The notes beneath the pieces were generated by a model. The model saw nothing but the letters and a program-made list of their open reading frames with translations, was not told where the DNA came from and did not search any database. From Anisakis pegreffii (Eukaryota; Nematoda; Chromadorea; Rhabditida; Anisakidae), in assembly GCA_035041965.1 (NCBI GenBank), contig JAPYMA010001682.1, forward strand, positions 1-64,000: a stretch of 64,000 nt of DNA, read 5' to 3'. A program made the position numbers and the translations under genes. Within the stretch, counting starts at the first letter, position 1. Every line of letters starts with the position of its first letter. Positions 1 to 12,400 of this stretch are shown here, in pieces.

Positions 1-175
1 GAAGGTCACGAACTTACCCCAACGTTTCGGGGTGAGATGCATATCATTTTGTAGGGCTCGTATAGCTGATTACGAATATGCAAATATTTTTTGCGGCGGA
101 CAAGCGGGACGGAAGATATGGCGGGGAAAAGATTTTCAGTGTATTGAAGTGAGATTCTGAATTAGCATTTCGCAA

Positions 176-249
176 CGGCGGCTTGGCCTAGTGGGTAGTG
201 TGCTAGCACTAGGTGTGGATGCTTGGTAGTTCGGTTCCGCACGCTGCCG
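176..249 (+). other. tRNA-like segment with A box and near-B box (left arm)
   Basis: The segment is 74 nt long, the length of a tRNA. Its ends, CGGCGGC (176-182) and GCTGCCG (243-249), can form a 7-bp acceptor-like stem with one G-T pair. TGGCCTAGTGGG at 184-195 fits the Pol III A box. GTTCGGTTC at 229-237 differs from the B-box consensus by one base. The T stem does not pair and the anticodon loop lacks T33, so this is a tRNA-derived relic or promoter and not a working tRNA. Confidence 0.55.
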
Positions 250-597
250 AGATTTTTTTCTCTTACATTATTTCTAACATATTCAAGTATTATTCACGAT
301 ATTGACTTCCTGATCTATCGGCGTGAAAATATTTTGCGTATTTTGGAAGTGGTTTTCAACCATTTCTGCAATCCGATGTTTCGGGATTTCAACAGGTACC
401 CTTGGTACGCGTGCGGATATGTCCAACAGCATCCTGATCAATTTGAAACGCCAGTCCAAGTGTGTTTCCCTCAACAAGTGACTCAAAACTGTGATAGAGA
501 TAGTTGTGATCAGTTATCCTTTGTGAAATGTTCTTATTGTAACCTACATCTATGTTTCGATCATTTTGTTGTAAACAGACATTATGATCAGATATGA
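223..597 (+). pseudogene. Short cysteine/histidine-rich ORF inside the palindrome, possible transposase C-terminal remnant
   Basis: An open frame of about 124 codons runs from within the left arm and stops at 595-597; there is no ATG at its start. Near the C terminus it reads C-x2-C-x4-C-x2-H (the stretch KCSYCNLHLCFDH), preceded by further cysteines, and then more histidines. Similar Cys/His modules end many piggyBac/IS4-like and other eukaryotic transposases. No catalytic DDE region is present. It is most likely a leftover of the parent transposase, but the family is not identified and an unrelated ORF is possible. Confidence 0.35.
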
Positions 598-651
598 AAA
601 ACAAAAAATATCAAAATTCAGAAAAAAACAACAAATAAAAATTGGAAGCAT

Positions 652-677
652 CCCCACAACTTGAAAAAGTTGTGGGG
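652..677. repeat. Perfect 11-bp hairpin with GAAA loop
   Basis: CCCCACAACTT and AAGTTGTGGGG flank a GAAA loop. The hairpin lies between the two arms, closer to the right one. In RNA this would be a very stable GNRA tetraloop hairpin. Confidence 0.8.
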
Positions 678-740
678 AGTGAAGTTGCAGAATATTACGA
701 CTACTTGAATATGTTAGAAATAATGTAAGAGAAAAAATTT

Positions 741-814
741 CGGCAGCGTGCGGAACCGAACTACCAAGCATCCACACCTAGTGCTAGCACACTACCCACT
801 AGGCCAAGCCGCCG
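741..814 (-). other. tRNA-like segment, mirror copy (right arm)
   Basis: This is the reverse complement of 176-249, in the right arm of the palindrome. The two copies face each other, so Pol III transcription from both would converge on the central 490 bp. Confidence 0.55.
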
Positions 815-989
815 TTGCGAAATGCTAATTCAGAATCTCACTTCAATACACTGAAAATCTTTTCCCCGCCATATCTTCCGTCCCGCTTGTCCGCCGCAAA
901 AAATATTTGCATATTCGTAATCAGCTATACGAGCCCTACAAAATGATATGCATCTCACCCCGAAACGTTGGGGTAAGTTCGTGACAATA

Positions 990-1143
990 CAGTGGTAATT
1001 ATAATACAATGATAATATTAACAACTGAATTAAAAATCACTAAAAAATCCCCCAGTTAAAACATACGACGCAACATTAATACCTTCGGAAACGTATTTCG
1101 ATAAACAACGATAAGTTTTATAATGATGAACAATATACCACTG
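990..1143. mobile_element. Small mariner-type MITE
   Basis: TA precedes CAGTGGTA at 990-997, and TACCACTG at 1136-1143 is followed by TA. The inverted match extends outward to 16 bases: TGACAATACAGTGGTA (982-997) against its exact reverse complement (1136-1151). A CAGT terminus with a TA duplication is typical of Tc1/mariner elements. Its left end overlaps the terminal bases of the palindrome at 5-985. Confidence 0.55.
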
Positions 1144-1152
1144 TATTGTCAT

Positions 1153-3279
1153 CTAATGAAGTATCACCGACAAGCACTTAATTACACATACAAATATTCA
1201 CAATATTATTGAAACATTCTCCAATTCACAATACAACCATTTACAGTCATAAATGAATTAAAGAATAAAGCATGCATAAATGTGCTCACTGATCACGACT
1301 TAATTTTATTCCTGGTCTCTATGTTCTAACAGAAGTGAAAATAAGTAATGAAAAATGAGGAGTTGTATAACTCCGAATCATTTATTCAAGTTGTAATGAA
1401 AAGAAAATAAAGTTCAATCTCCTAACCCAGCGCTTCCACGCGCTATCGTGCCATAATTGTCGGTTACTGCTATTTGATTGTTTACCTTTTGATACTGAAT
1501 TTGATGTCTGGCATTTTGATATCTTTGCTGATCCGATATACGGAATGTTGCTCGTCATAATCAACCACCGAACACCATCTATCGAAAACGTACCCGTCGA
1601 ACAAAAAAGTCCATCCAAACGTCGTCCACCATACTCACTGAAAATACGGCAATTCATATCAGATTACGAGAAATCAACAAGACCGATTGATAATCAAGTC
1701 ATTTCAAACCACTACGTAACAAACTGAATCACCACATAAATATTTTAATTCCTCACTTTCGATTCGAATCGATTCGCAGTGACAGCATCGTTAAAGCTGT
1801 CACAGCCTGCTCGATCATCTCCATCTGAAACAGTATTAAATGAATATTTCGCAATTTTCATGAATTTCATTTTAAAACAATCAGAGCAATTCAATGCGAT
1901 TCTTACAACTCTCACAATAGTACTAAATTATCACCGATAATGAAAAAACTAAAATCACGAATAAAATATAGAAAGATGTATAACGCATCAACACTCGACC
2001 GCATAAATCATTCATGACAATAGTAAATGAATGGTGAATAAACATATTAGTAAGGCAGTCACTTTGACGTGATCTAAGATGATTAATTGGTATGGCACTA
2101 TTCATGGGAATAGATCAAATGAGTCGAATTTTAAAAAAATCAAAAATTAATGCGAATCAAATGTATCAAGAATGGTACAATCGTGTTAGCAGAACTGAAA
2201 GTGATTTAAGTCATCTTGGTGGAGTTGGATGAGAAAAAAATCGATTGACAGGTGGGGTGTCTGCTTTCGTCATCAAGTCGAAAATTGTCAAAACAGCATT
2301 GCGATGACTAGTGAGAAAGAAAATAAGCCGGGAATATATGAGAGAGTAGAGATGCAGACGTCTCATGATTCTGGAGTGTCATGCATCGGATGCGAGCGTG
2401 TGTAGGTGTACACGTGCGTATTTAAAGCATTATAAGCATGGAACGTCGTTTGACGTTTTTTGACAGAGTGCATGCAGAAGACCATTGCGAAATTCCAATG
2501 CATTGAGTAAACAACGTCGTAAAAAGTTCTGATCTCTGATCAGCTATTTGATTTTGTACCACTGAAACTGTTTCATGAAATGGAAGATTAGTAGAGCATG
2601 AGCGTATAGACTATTCTAAGTAATGATAACAGATTGCTTAGATAAGATATCATAATTCGTTGATATCATACTGTTCATTGATATCATAATCAGCCTAAAT
2701 CAAGAAGAGATTCACGTAAAAGGCGACTGATACAATTGAGATGTTCAATATCTTTAATTTCTATGCAGTCGAATTGCTTTGAACAACAATAAGATACTTG
2801 AGAACAACTGTGACAAAACTGCTTAATGAATAACATAAAGTATCCGTGCGTGCATGCATTGAAACGATTGACACCATCCGAATAGAATACCGCAGAATAT
2901 GATTTCTAATTGTAAGATGCGAATAAAAAGTATGAGAACACCGTATAGGGACAAATATGTTCCAATGCACTATTTTGATGCAAAACTGACATAAAATATC
3001 AATCTCAAACAAAACTGACATAAAAATATCAATCTCTTCTCTTATTTCCCTTTCAAAGTAGACCACATTCGGTTATATTACACCAGTCTCACAAGTGCAC
3101 TGATATAAATATTTCATATTGTTCATGCATCTCGTTCGGCTTCACCTTCAATCAAGCGATCGAATTTCAGTACTTGATTTGAGCACATAAACCTGAGAAG
3201 ACCGACTATTTGAAAATGATGACTCTCAAACAGTCATGCTGATGAATGATCAGTATAGATACAGCGTATTGAAATGAGC
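1153..3279. other. Non-coding stretch with short tandem repeats
   Basis: I see no supportable gene here. A roughly 20-bp motif containing TTGATATCAT repeats about three times at 2643-2693. A 27-bp unit (AAAACTGACATAAAATATCAATCTC) is duplicated at about 2980-3036. All open frames are short and lack family features. Confidence 0.5.
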
Positions 3280-5150
3280 GAAGTCAAGCAAGCAACTGAG
3301 ACAATTTCAGAAAATCAGCTATTCCTCAGAAAGTGAGCAGAATTGCCCTACAAAATACAAGGTTTTCCAGAAGCAGAGAATCTGGGGAATCCGATAATGT
3401 GCAGAGAATAACGTGTCACTGGGAAAATCGGACAGTACCGTTACCTTGAATACCTTGAATGTGGTAAACCCTTCAGCGCTATAGTGTTACAACGTATACG
3501 AATGAATGGTTCTGCACTAGTTGAGATACCTTACAGAAAATAGCTATATCTCCTCAGGTGAGACAAAACCGCCCAGCAAAATATATATATTTCTCAATCT
3601 AGAGATTCCGTTGGATCGAATGGTGTACAGAAATTTACATGTTACTGGGCAAAGCTGAGAATACTGTAGGCTCGAAGATGGCAACGCGTGTAGCATTGAG
3701 GAAACAACTATAGCTCCTCATCTAATCATAATTGCTCGACAAAATATATAATATTTTGAAAATAGAGATTCTGTGCAATCGAACGGTGCAAAGAAATTCA
3801 TATGTTACCTGGCAAACTTGAGAGTACGTGTACCTTGGAGGTGGTAAAGATGTTCACCTCTAGAGCAATAGTATTATGTTGATATTGACCTACGGTGATA
3901 GAATGCACGTGAATGAGCGACGTTGCGCTTGTTATTGATATAGCTTTATGAAAATAGCTATATCTTCTCACGAAAGCAGAATCGCTCAACAAAATACATG
4001 TTTTCTGAATCTAGAGATTCCGCTGGATCGAACGGTGCATAGAGATTCATGTGTTACTCGGCAAAGCTGAGAGTACGGTAGGCTCGAATATGGCAACCCG
4101 TATGGCATTGAGAGAATAGCTACGTCCCCTCATTTAATCATAACTGCTTAGCAAAATGTATGAAATTCTGAAAATAGAGATTCTGGGCAATTGAATGGTG
4201 CAAAGAAATTCATATGTTACTGGGCAAACCTAAGAGGACAGTCACCTTGAAGATGGTAACCTCTATAGAACCACAGTAGCGTATTCATATTGATCTATAG
4301 TGATAGAATGTACATGAATAACCGCCCTTGTGCTTATTGCTGATTGAGCTTTATGAAAATAGTCATATCTCCTCAAGAAAGCTTAATTACTCAACAAAAT
4401 ATATGTTTTTTGATTTTTGATCTTGAACTTGACCCTTGAAGATCTTGGGAAATTTTTTCACAGATCAACTGTCACTAAATTTCATCAATATTCTCACTTC
4501 GGCGAGGTAATCTCTGGAAAAAGTTTTCCAAGATTTTCAAACTGAGAATGGAATCTAATAGAGCTGTTCATGCTCTTTAAAACGTGTATCTTCGATTTCC
4601 CCAACAAGATTTCCATCATACCGTAATCACGCCTCATATGTGCAACTGTCACTATAGATCAATTGTATATAGCGTTATAGGCGTTACGATCTTCGAGATG
4701 CCGGTACTCTCAGATTTGCCCGGTAACATATGAATTTATTCGCTCCGTTGAATTGCTAAGAATCTCTACTTTCAGAATATCATATGTTTTGCCGAGCAAT
4801 TATGAGTGGTTGAGGATATACAGCTATTTTTTCAATGCCATACGGGTTGCCATCTCCGAGCCTACAGTATTCTCAGCTTTGCCCAGTAACATGTGAATTT
4901 CTGTGCACCGTTCGATCCAGCGGAATCTCTAGATTCTGAAAGACGAGCAATTCTGCTTTTGTCGAGCAATTCTGCTTTCTTGAGGAGATATGGCTATTTT
5001 CATGAAGCTCAATCAATAGCAAGAGCAAAGGCGGTTATTCATGTGCATTCTATGACTATAGATCAGTATGAATACGCTACTATGGTTCTGTAGAGGTTAC
5101 CATCTTCAAGGTGACCGTCCTCTCAGGTTTACCCATTAAGATATGAATTT
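3280..5150. repeat. Satellite-like block of about 410-bp composite units, direct and inverted
   Basis: The phrase GAAAATAGCTATATCTYCTC recurs near 3536 and 3952 and, diverged, near 4356, giving a period of about 410 bp. Each unit holds two related half-units built around GAGATTC, GGTGCA-AGAAATTCAT, GTTACTGGGCAAA and GATGGCAAC. From about 4680 to 5140 the same half-units appear in reverse complement, after a spacer of about 280 bp (4396-4675) without obvious repeats. The copies have diverged. The block could be an old foldback element or a fragment of a satellite array. Confidence 0.65.
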
Positions 5151-5319
5151 CTTTGCAATTTCTGTGTGATTGAATTTGTAGTTTGTAATTTTATAACATA
5201 TGAATAATTTGAATTTGCAATTTGCAATTTACAATCTGGTAATACTTCACAATTTGGAACATATGAATTTCTGTTTGTGTTGTAGACTACATCCCTTTTC
5301 CTTGACCTAAACTGTAGCA

Positions 5320-6230
5320 TTACCTAGAACGCCATTGTGATGGTGTTTTTTTCACTTGGGTACGTAAATGCGGTTTGTTGATAGCAACACTCTTCTTTCT
5401 TCTATTTTCTGCGTATCAGTAGTTTGTTCGGGCCTAAACAAACGTCTGTTCAGTCACCAATGTTTCGTAAGTTCTTCAATACGTTGGCTTACATCGTCTC
5501 TCGTCAACTTTGGAGACTAATATTTGGTGTTGTTTTGTTATGACGAAACGTCATTGTGATGGTGTATTTTTCACTCATAGTCAGATATTTTAACACGGCT
5601 CGCTCATAGAAACACTCTTCTTTATCATATTTTCTGAGTATCTCTAGCTCGTCTAGGCCTGAACAAAAGTCAGTCTGAAGTAGTCACATTTATTTCATAA
5701 CTTCTTTAATATTTTGGCTGAAATCGTCTCTCATAGCAGTAAGAATTGATTGAGGTCTTCGGTACAACCGAAAAGATCATTGGTTTGGTGTGGGACGGTC
5801 GAGTATTTCTGAAGTCATTCATTATTATTATTATTTGGTTGCACTGAAAAGAAATGGGAATTTCAGACTTTATGCACCTGTCGCTTGTGAACACTCTCGA
5901 TAGTTTGAATTTATTTTCATCCCTCCAAATTTTTACTTAACTTTAACTATCACTTTGATGGAGCGATTGCTTTTCCATTCAGCTCGAATATAATTTCTTA
6001 TATGTTCATTGCATCTTCCTTCTTCGTGAATAACTGGAAGAATATTTTTTTTAATTGCTTTTGTCTTTGATTACCGAGATTCATACTGTTTCTGCAGTGG
6101 ATAAATAAAGTTCTGAAAATACTTGTTTCGTTCCAGAAAATTAATTTCTTTCACGCCAGAAGCCTGCCAGATCATCAAAAGGGGTAATGGAGCACCCGAG
6201 CGTGACAACAGAGAATTTCAATCACTCCAG
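5320..6230 (+). repeat. Dispersed repeat with internal tandem duplication; partner at 56914-57786
   Basis: The segment starting GCCATTGTGATGGTG (about 5330) is followed by a diverged copy at about 5553-5745. The right part (about 6130-6200) contains AATTTCTTTCACGCC, then GCCTGCCAGATCAT and GGGGTAATGGA. The same blocks occur in reverse complement in the element at 56914-57786. This copy lacks clear terminal repeats and appears truncated or rearranged. Confidence 0.55.
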
Positions 6231-7136
6231 TGTATGTACTAATTGCGACTATTGAACACCACCAGTGACTACGTCAAGTATAACTCTCGTAACTTAACAT
6301 TTGGTGTCAGTTTGTTGAAGTTTTCTAGTGTAATCAATCTCGACTACAATGTCGTATATATCCCGGTTATAAATTTTCGCTATAGGGTAGACAACAGTTT
6401 CAATTATTTCTTGAATCTTTATACTTCAAGCGAAATAGAAAGTCTTGAGTGTATCTGTATCGCTGTCCACTCCATATATCATGTTTCATTCTCTTGTATC
6501 TGCACTATAAAACGATAGATAAATAACACGGGTTTATTCCCGTTAAACGGGCAAGAAACTATCAAATAGAAATGGGAGTTCTGTCACTTGGCGAACTGTC
6601 ACTGCGTTCGTATTGTGTGTATGCAGAATTGAATTCCGTTCGTCAAGAACCTCTTGGCATTGATCGTGTAAAGCTGAATCGTTTATTCAAATTATCAACA
6701 AACACTAAATTGGCACAAAGCATTGCGAATTGGTTGCACGAGTGTATTTCCTCTCGTTCTCTCACCAAAAAACATTGATGTGCGCGCGTATGGAAGTGAT
6801 TTCTGGCATGTCGATCGTTACTGAGGCAATTAAATGTTAGCTATTAAAGTTTCTGTACCTCCTATGATGCGCTTACTGTTTTTTGTTGATTGGAAGTTGT
6901 TTTTGAATATTTTTACCTGGCAGTTGTGTTGTGATTGTATCATCTGTATTATAATGATACTGATAGAGGTGTTAGGTAGCGCTACACAAGGCGGAATGTT
7001 TAATATTGTGGTGTTTCGAACAGTATGCATATATATTCTTATGCGGATTATATGAGTAACTTTTGGTAGGAACGAGATCTCTGTTTCTTCATAATTGCTG
7101 TTTTTTTTCCAAATTATCGTTGTCCCTTACCAACAG
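6231..7136. other. Upstream region of the PNISR gene
   Basis: No recognised gene. A 68-codon open frame at 6572-6778 (+), starting at an ATG, has a mixed composition that could be coding, but it matches nothing I know. A 73-codon frame at 6834-7055 is mostly hydrophobic and probably chance. Confidence 0.35.
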
Positions 7137-7137
7137 A
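7127..7137 (+). promoter_or_regulatory. Possible trans-splice (spliced leader) acceptor upstream of PNISR
   Basis: A pyrimidine-rich run (GTTTTTTTTCC, then TGTCCCTTACCAACAG) ends in AG at 7135-7136, 41 bases before the ATG at 7178. No donor is evident nearby, so in a nematode this would suit spliced-leader addition. A cis-spliced 5' UTR exon is equally possible. Confidence 0.3.
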
Positions 7138-7177
7138 ATTGCCAAAGGTATTCTTGGTACGAAGCAGTACTGTTGTA

Positions 7178-9380
7178 ATGGCCGTCAGTGGTGCGAAGTG
7201 GATGGATCAGTCTTATTATGAATCCGTACCTAGCTCAGAAGGTAAATCAGTCTCTGCTTTGTTTTGATTTCATATAATGGCCTCGTTGTCCACTAAGCGA
7301 ATAGTGTCATTTGATTCTCGATGAAGTTGGAAGCAAGATCCAGCGATACTTCTGATGATCGAATACCGTTTGGTGTTTTACAGTGAACTGGGCACAGTTG
7401 GCGCAACACTGGATGGCGATGCGAGATGCGGGAGAGGTGTCCAATGATAGTGCATTTCTGCCACCACCACCTCCTCCTCTAAAGAATCCTGCTCATCATG
7501 TTCCTCCTCCTCCTCATGATGCAAACTTCATTCCTCCTGCACCATATTTTCCACCACTTCCTATCGGTATATTTATCTTATTATTCTCCAACTCATTTCA
7601 TGTTATGTTTATTCGCACTTTCAGTATATACAGATCAAAATTTGCTAACAACTACAAATTGATGAGTGTGGTGCACAATTTCTTGCTGAGAAGAAACAAA
7701 AATAATGAGGGAAAAGAAGAAATTAATAGATGAAGTCATGAAAGAATAACACATAATAATATATAAAGGCACTAACTGTTAATGAATACCGATATAAAGA
7801 TTATAATATTTTAATATATGTTAAGTACAGAATGATACCTTGTTAAGTGTCTCTCATTCAGTATGAATATTATACGTGTTCAGTTGACGTCTGCCGTAAG
7901 CCTCCCAAATTTCTTCGAACAAGCATACAATTTCTAATGAGAGTGTAACGTTAAGTATCTAGAGTGAACTGGTTCTTCCTTAACTACTGAAAATTCTGTG
8001 TGCAAATTAAGCGAAAAATCGCTTCACAATGGTACTGAAAAATTAAACATCGAGTGATAATTTCCTCTTCTAACTGGAATTCGCAGAATTATTGACGTTG
8101 GAGTGCCCCAAGGTGCTGTCATGCAATCATTTGCGTCGTTCGACTAGAGTTGTTACATGCGAGTGATAATTTCATCTTGATTGAAATCGACCGATAATTC
8201 AGATGGGCCACCACCGCCCTCCTTCCCTCCACCAGGCCATCCGCCGCCACCCGGATGGTTACCCCCTCCTCCGCCTCCTGCTGAGAGTAATTTTGGATCA
8301 TCACCAGTGGCAGCCCCGTATCCACCATTTGTACCTCCTGTGCCTCCTTGGGCAGCCGAAGAAAGCGCAACTGTTAAAAGAGGTGGAAGAGCGATGCGTT
8401 TGAATACACATCATCCAGCGGGATCGGCGCCGAACCATCCGCCCTATGGTGGCGGTATACCATCTCGCGTTGTTGCTGAGGCTGAGCACGACAAAGATGA
8501 CGGTGGTGAAGTATGTTGCATTGTTCGAATTTGAGTGTCAAGTTGACTGAATTATTCAGCCGAATTAGTATATTCCATTGCAAAGTTGTATTGCCACAGT
8601 CACACAAGCAATCATTTGCATCATTCGATTATTGCTTATGACGTTTTGGTCGTTTAAGAAATCTGTCGAAGGAATATTTAATTAATCGCTTCCAAAATAT
8701 TGATATGAAATAGCACTCAACTACTGCTTAAACGTAGTGATAAATTAGAATTTTATTGTTAACTGAATTTATTGATTTTTTTGGCGTATCACTGACAGTT
8801 TCTAGTATTCTCATTACTACAAGGAATGGGACAGCGGTAAGCAAAAGGCGGATCTAAATGAAGGAAGCAGCAAGGAAAGTGATGAAATCGAAGAAAGGGA
8901 CGGAGTGCCTCAAGGTGCTATGGCTCATTGGATGGGCGCCGCGCAGTGGAATAATCGACAACCGTCATGGTTTCGAAATAGTGCATCAACAGCTAGCACA
9001 ACGCATAACGCACAAATGCCATATATTGGTCCGGTACTTCACTAATTACTTCACATTGTGCACATAGACTTCAAGTTGGGCTTTTGCTAACTGCACCTGT
9101 AGGGATTTTCAGAACAGTCAGACCTTATTAAATTTACTTTGACATCTCTCGTAAGTGTTGACGCAAATCAAGATTCTTTTTTTTTGCAGATCAGCAGACA
9201 AGGAAGGCATTGCCTGCGTGGATTCGGGAAGGTTTGGAGAAGGCCGAACAAGAAAAACAGAAGAAATTGATTAAGGAAGAGAAACTGCGAGCTGCAGAAG
9301 AGGCGCGTAAGGCTCGACGTGAGGCAAAGGGACTCGGAAAATTTGTTAGTGTAATATTTATGCTAGAACAAGAAAAGCTT

Positions 9381-9424
<44 letters not shown>

Positions 9425-12400
9425 TTCGCTTATTTCAACGACGAATTTTACTGTATACGTGTACTTCCGTGAATAATTTTCTTCCCGCTTCCTTTGTACG
9501 AATCCCTCAAGGAAAATCATACTTCCAATCCATGCGTAAAGCTGTAACTTTTTTAAGACCAGAAATGCATTTGAAGCGGTTATTCAAATGTAAAGCGGTT
9601 TGAACAATTCATTCAGTTATTCAGTACCCTCGTTTTTTTGCGTATTCAGCATTCAGCATTTCCTCAATGGTGCAATTCGAGGATATGGTTTGTACATTGT
9701 ACGGCAATAAAAGGGAACATAATAAAGTATATGGTGAGCTCGTGGTGTTTAAAGGATTCGGATAGTAGTGAGGATGAGGAGGAGACTAGTAATGGTAATG
9801 CTAAGAACGAGTCATCGTTTGCGAACAATGGCGAACCGGTCTTCAAGAAAATGAACGACAGTGATGATACTGATGTGGAACCGGTGGAGGTGGATCCACG
9901 CAGTGAGGAGGAGAAACGAGAAGATGCGGTCGGTTTTCGGTTCATCAAGCGATTCTCTCTTATTAGCCAACAATGATTTTCGATTCGAAGACATGAGTCG
10001 TTTCAATGAATTTATAATCCATCATCACTTATCAACAGTTCACTTTCCATTCGTTCACTCATCCCTCATTATTTTGTGTAGAGGTGAGCAGTCATCTCTA
10101 TTACAGTTAGCATTGTTACGACGGTTGATGACCGAATTGTTGTTGGTGACTACGGACGGTGAGTTGGAACGTATTTGCAATGAACAGCTGGAGAATGCTA
10201 CGCGTAAAGCTGGTATGTAGTATGTTCGATTGGTAAATATCAGTTTGTATGGGATGATTGCGCTTTACTTTTCACTTTTAGTATCATCATCGTTGTTGCG
10301 GTTCGCTTACTGATGCAACCATCAATCCTATTTAGTCGTTGGCGTACGATTTAATCATGTAGAGTGGTACATTTATCGACCGAAATTAACGATTCCATCA
10401 GATAGATGTGTTGCATCAGTTATTGTGAAAACGAATATAGTTCCCAAAAATGGGTGTTCCTTCAGTTAATCTGTCGGATACGAAGAAGATTTGTCTTTAT
10501 TTTTTTAATAATTGAAATTCCATTGAACCTCATTTATGCAAACATTTACTCGGCAATATAATGCGATGCAGTAATTCAGTTGACGAATTGTGCATGGCAG
10601 AACAGAGATTGTTACTGTGTTTTGCTCTTGTCCGGGTTGATGATGCTCGTTGGGCAATGATTTGTTGTTTTTTGATCAATGCTCTGAGGTGGTCACCAAG
10701 TGAGAGTATGATGTGATTTACGGATGAATGAATCGTCGTCTCAGAACGCAGTCTTCGATTTTCAGTCATCGTAATTTTTCATTTTCATATATGTACATGC
10801 ATCCATATATGCTGATGATGTATTTAGCTCAACCAAAGATTCTCGTCAAAAGCTCGGCGCTCGCCGCTTTATCTGCACTTGGTAAGCATCATTTTTTTGA
10901 ATATTCGTTCAGTTCAGAATATGTTTTAAAACGTTCTGTCATTACGCGTCTTCTCGACAATCTCCCACTAAAACGATACTCCATTTCGTGCTATAGCACA
11001 GCACCGCCAATTCCATCCTTTTCAATTAGAACCTCTTTCCATCAATTAATTATCTCCTCTCGTCTGCTCTGAAGTGCGTTTTCTCTTCTGTTTCATTCTG
11101 TTCTATTTCATTCTTTACACTCTCTTTTGATTCAAAATTTACGCCTGAACTAGTGAGAGAGACTGTTGTTGTTGATTGGCATCTTTTCATCTCGCCCGTT
11201 TCATCATTGTCTCAAGTACCAGCAATGGTCAAATGACTGGTCTGACGGTTCGAACTTGTTTGTTGGTCATTTGTGTGTTCATTGCGACACATGACTTTCG
11301 TCAAGTTTCATCGTCCCAGTTGTTGCATCTTCATTTTGTTATATTCTGCACACTGAATCACTCCCTATTGCTCCGTTCAGAGTTCAATATATTAGTGAAT
11401 CAGTCGAGTTTTATTTCTGCGATTGTTGGAACAACGACTTCAGTTGATTCGTCATTTTTAGGCGCGGAAAGCGATTCAGACGAGAGCGACGATGTGCATG
11501 AGGGTGGTACGACAAAGCGCAGTTCAGAGGTTGGAAGAGCCGGAGCAAGCGGTGAGCCAGTTGGATCTATTGCAGAAAATGAAGCAGCTGAAAACGCGGT
11601 TGTTGACAGAAAGAGTAAGGCCAAATTAAGTAGCGATGATGGGCGCATCTCGCCACACCACTCTTTATCAGCAGGTAATCGCTATGCTGTCCTTGTTGCA
11701 TTTGTTTGACGGTGTGGTTATGCTGTTCATAAATTTGTTTCATTATGGTATTATCGCCACTGGTATCTATTTTGTTTGTGTTGTGTTTTCGTTATTGTTA
11801 CATGTGTTATTGATATGTGTGTTGCTCATTTCTATATTATGTCTTTAGCTGTGCATTATTCATGATTCGTTTGTATCAGTAAGTCTGTCGTCCCGAGTGA
11901 TATTTTCTCGATTACGCACATCATATTTGTGAGGTACCTCAGCCGATCATTCGTTATTTCTGCTCAGAACACCTGAGCTTTCCAGATTTGCCTCTCTGTC
12001 TGTTTTTATATCATGTTATAGGTTAGTAACTCGTATGAAGTTGTTCTTAAGAAGAGCATTTGTAAATGATGAAATTCTACTTTGATGGACGGTTCAGTGA
12101 ATCAGTGATGTTGCTGATTCATTAAATTTTTATCTTGCCCTGTTTCCATAGAGCGGGAAAGTATTTGTAGAACAGATGCCCTATGTATGTGTAATCACTT
12201 ATTGCTCTCTTACTGATGGTATGAATTTAAAATTGAGTACTACACAAAATTCGAGTAGCCTTAACAATTGGTTTCATTGGTTCTTCATCAACTTATCGTT
12301 CTTGTTTTGAAAGTCAGTGATTTATTAGAAGGCCTGCTGTAAATCATTATACAATTTCTTCATGAATGAACCGAGTGACTGTAACTGTTAGGCATATGGC

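Larger units (their letters stand above)
5..985. mobile_element. Palindromic foldback element with 284-285 bp terminal inverted repeats
   Basis: Bases 5-289 reappear almost perfectly, reverse-complemented, at 702-985. The two arms flank about 410 bp of unique sequence. The arms contain a 74-nt tRNA-like segment at 176-249, mirrored at 741-814. The centre holds a short cysteine-rich reading frame and a perfect hairpin at 652-677. Such long near-identical arms are typical of non-autonomous foldback DNA transposons. The superfamily cannot be assigned because only four bases of left flank are present, so a target-site duplication cannot be tested. The near identity of the arms implies a recent origin or arm-to-arm conversion. 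Confidence 0.8.

Noticed and set aside
176..249. Functional tRNA gene
   Set aside because: T and anticodon stems do not pair properly and T33 is missing; only the acceptor stem and promoter boxes remain.
8119..8370. 83-codon minus-strand frame
   Set aside because: It lies opposite the proline-rich PNISR exon 3; the codon bias of CCN runs keeps the opposite strand open.
11462..11614. Alternative coiled-coil frame and GTAAGG donor for PNISR exon 9
   Set aside because: The phase does not continue into exon 10, whereas the frame ending at 11674 does.
11400..11648. 82-codon minus-strand frame
   Set aside because: It is the shadow of PNISR exon 9, whose + frame fits both neighbouring splice phases.
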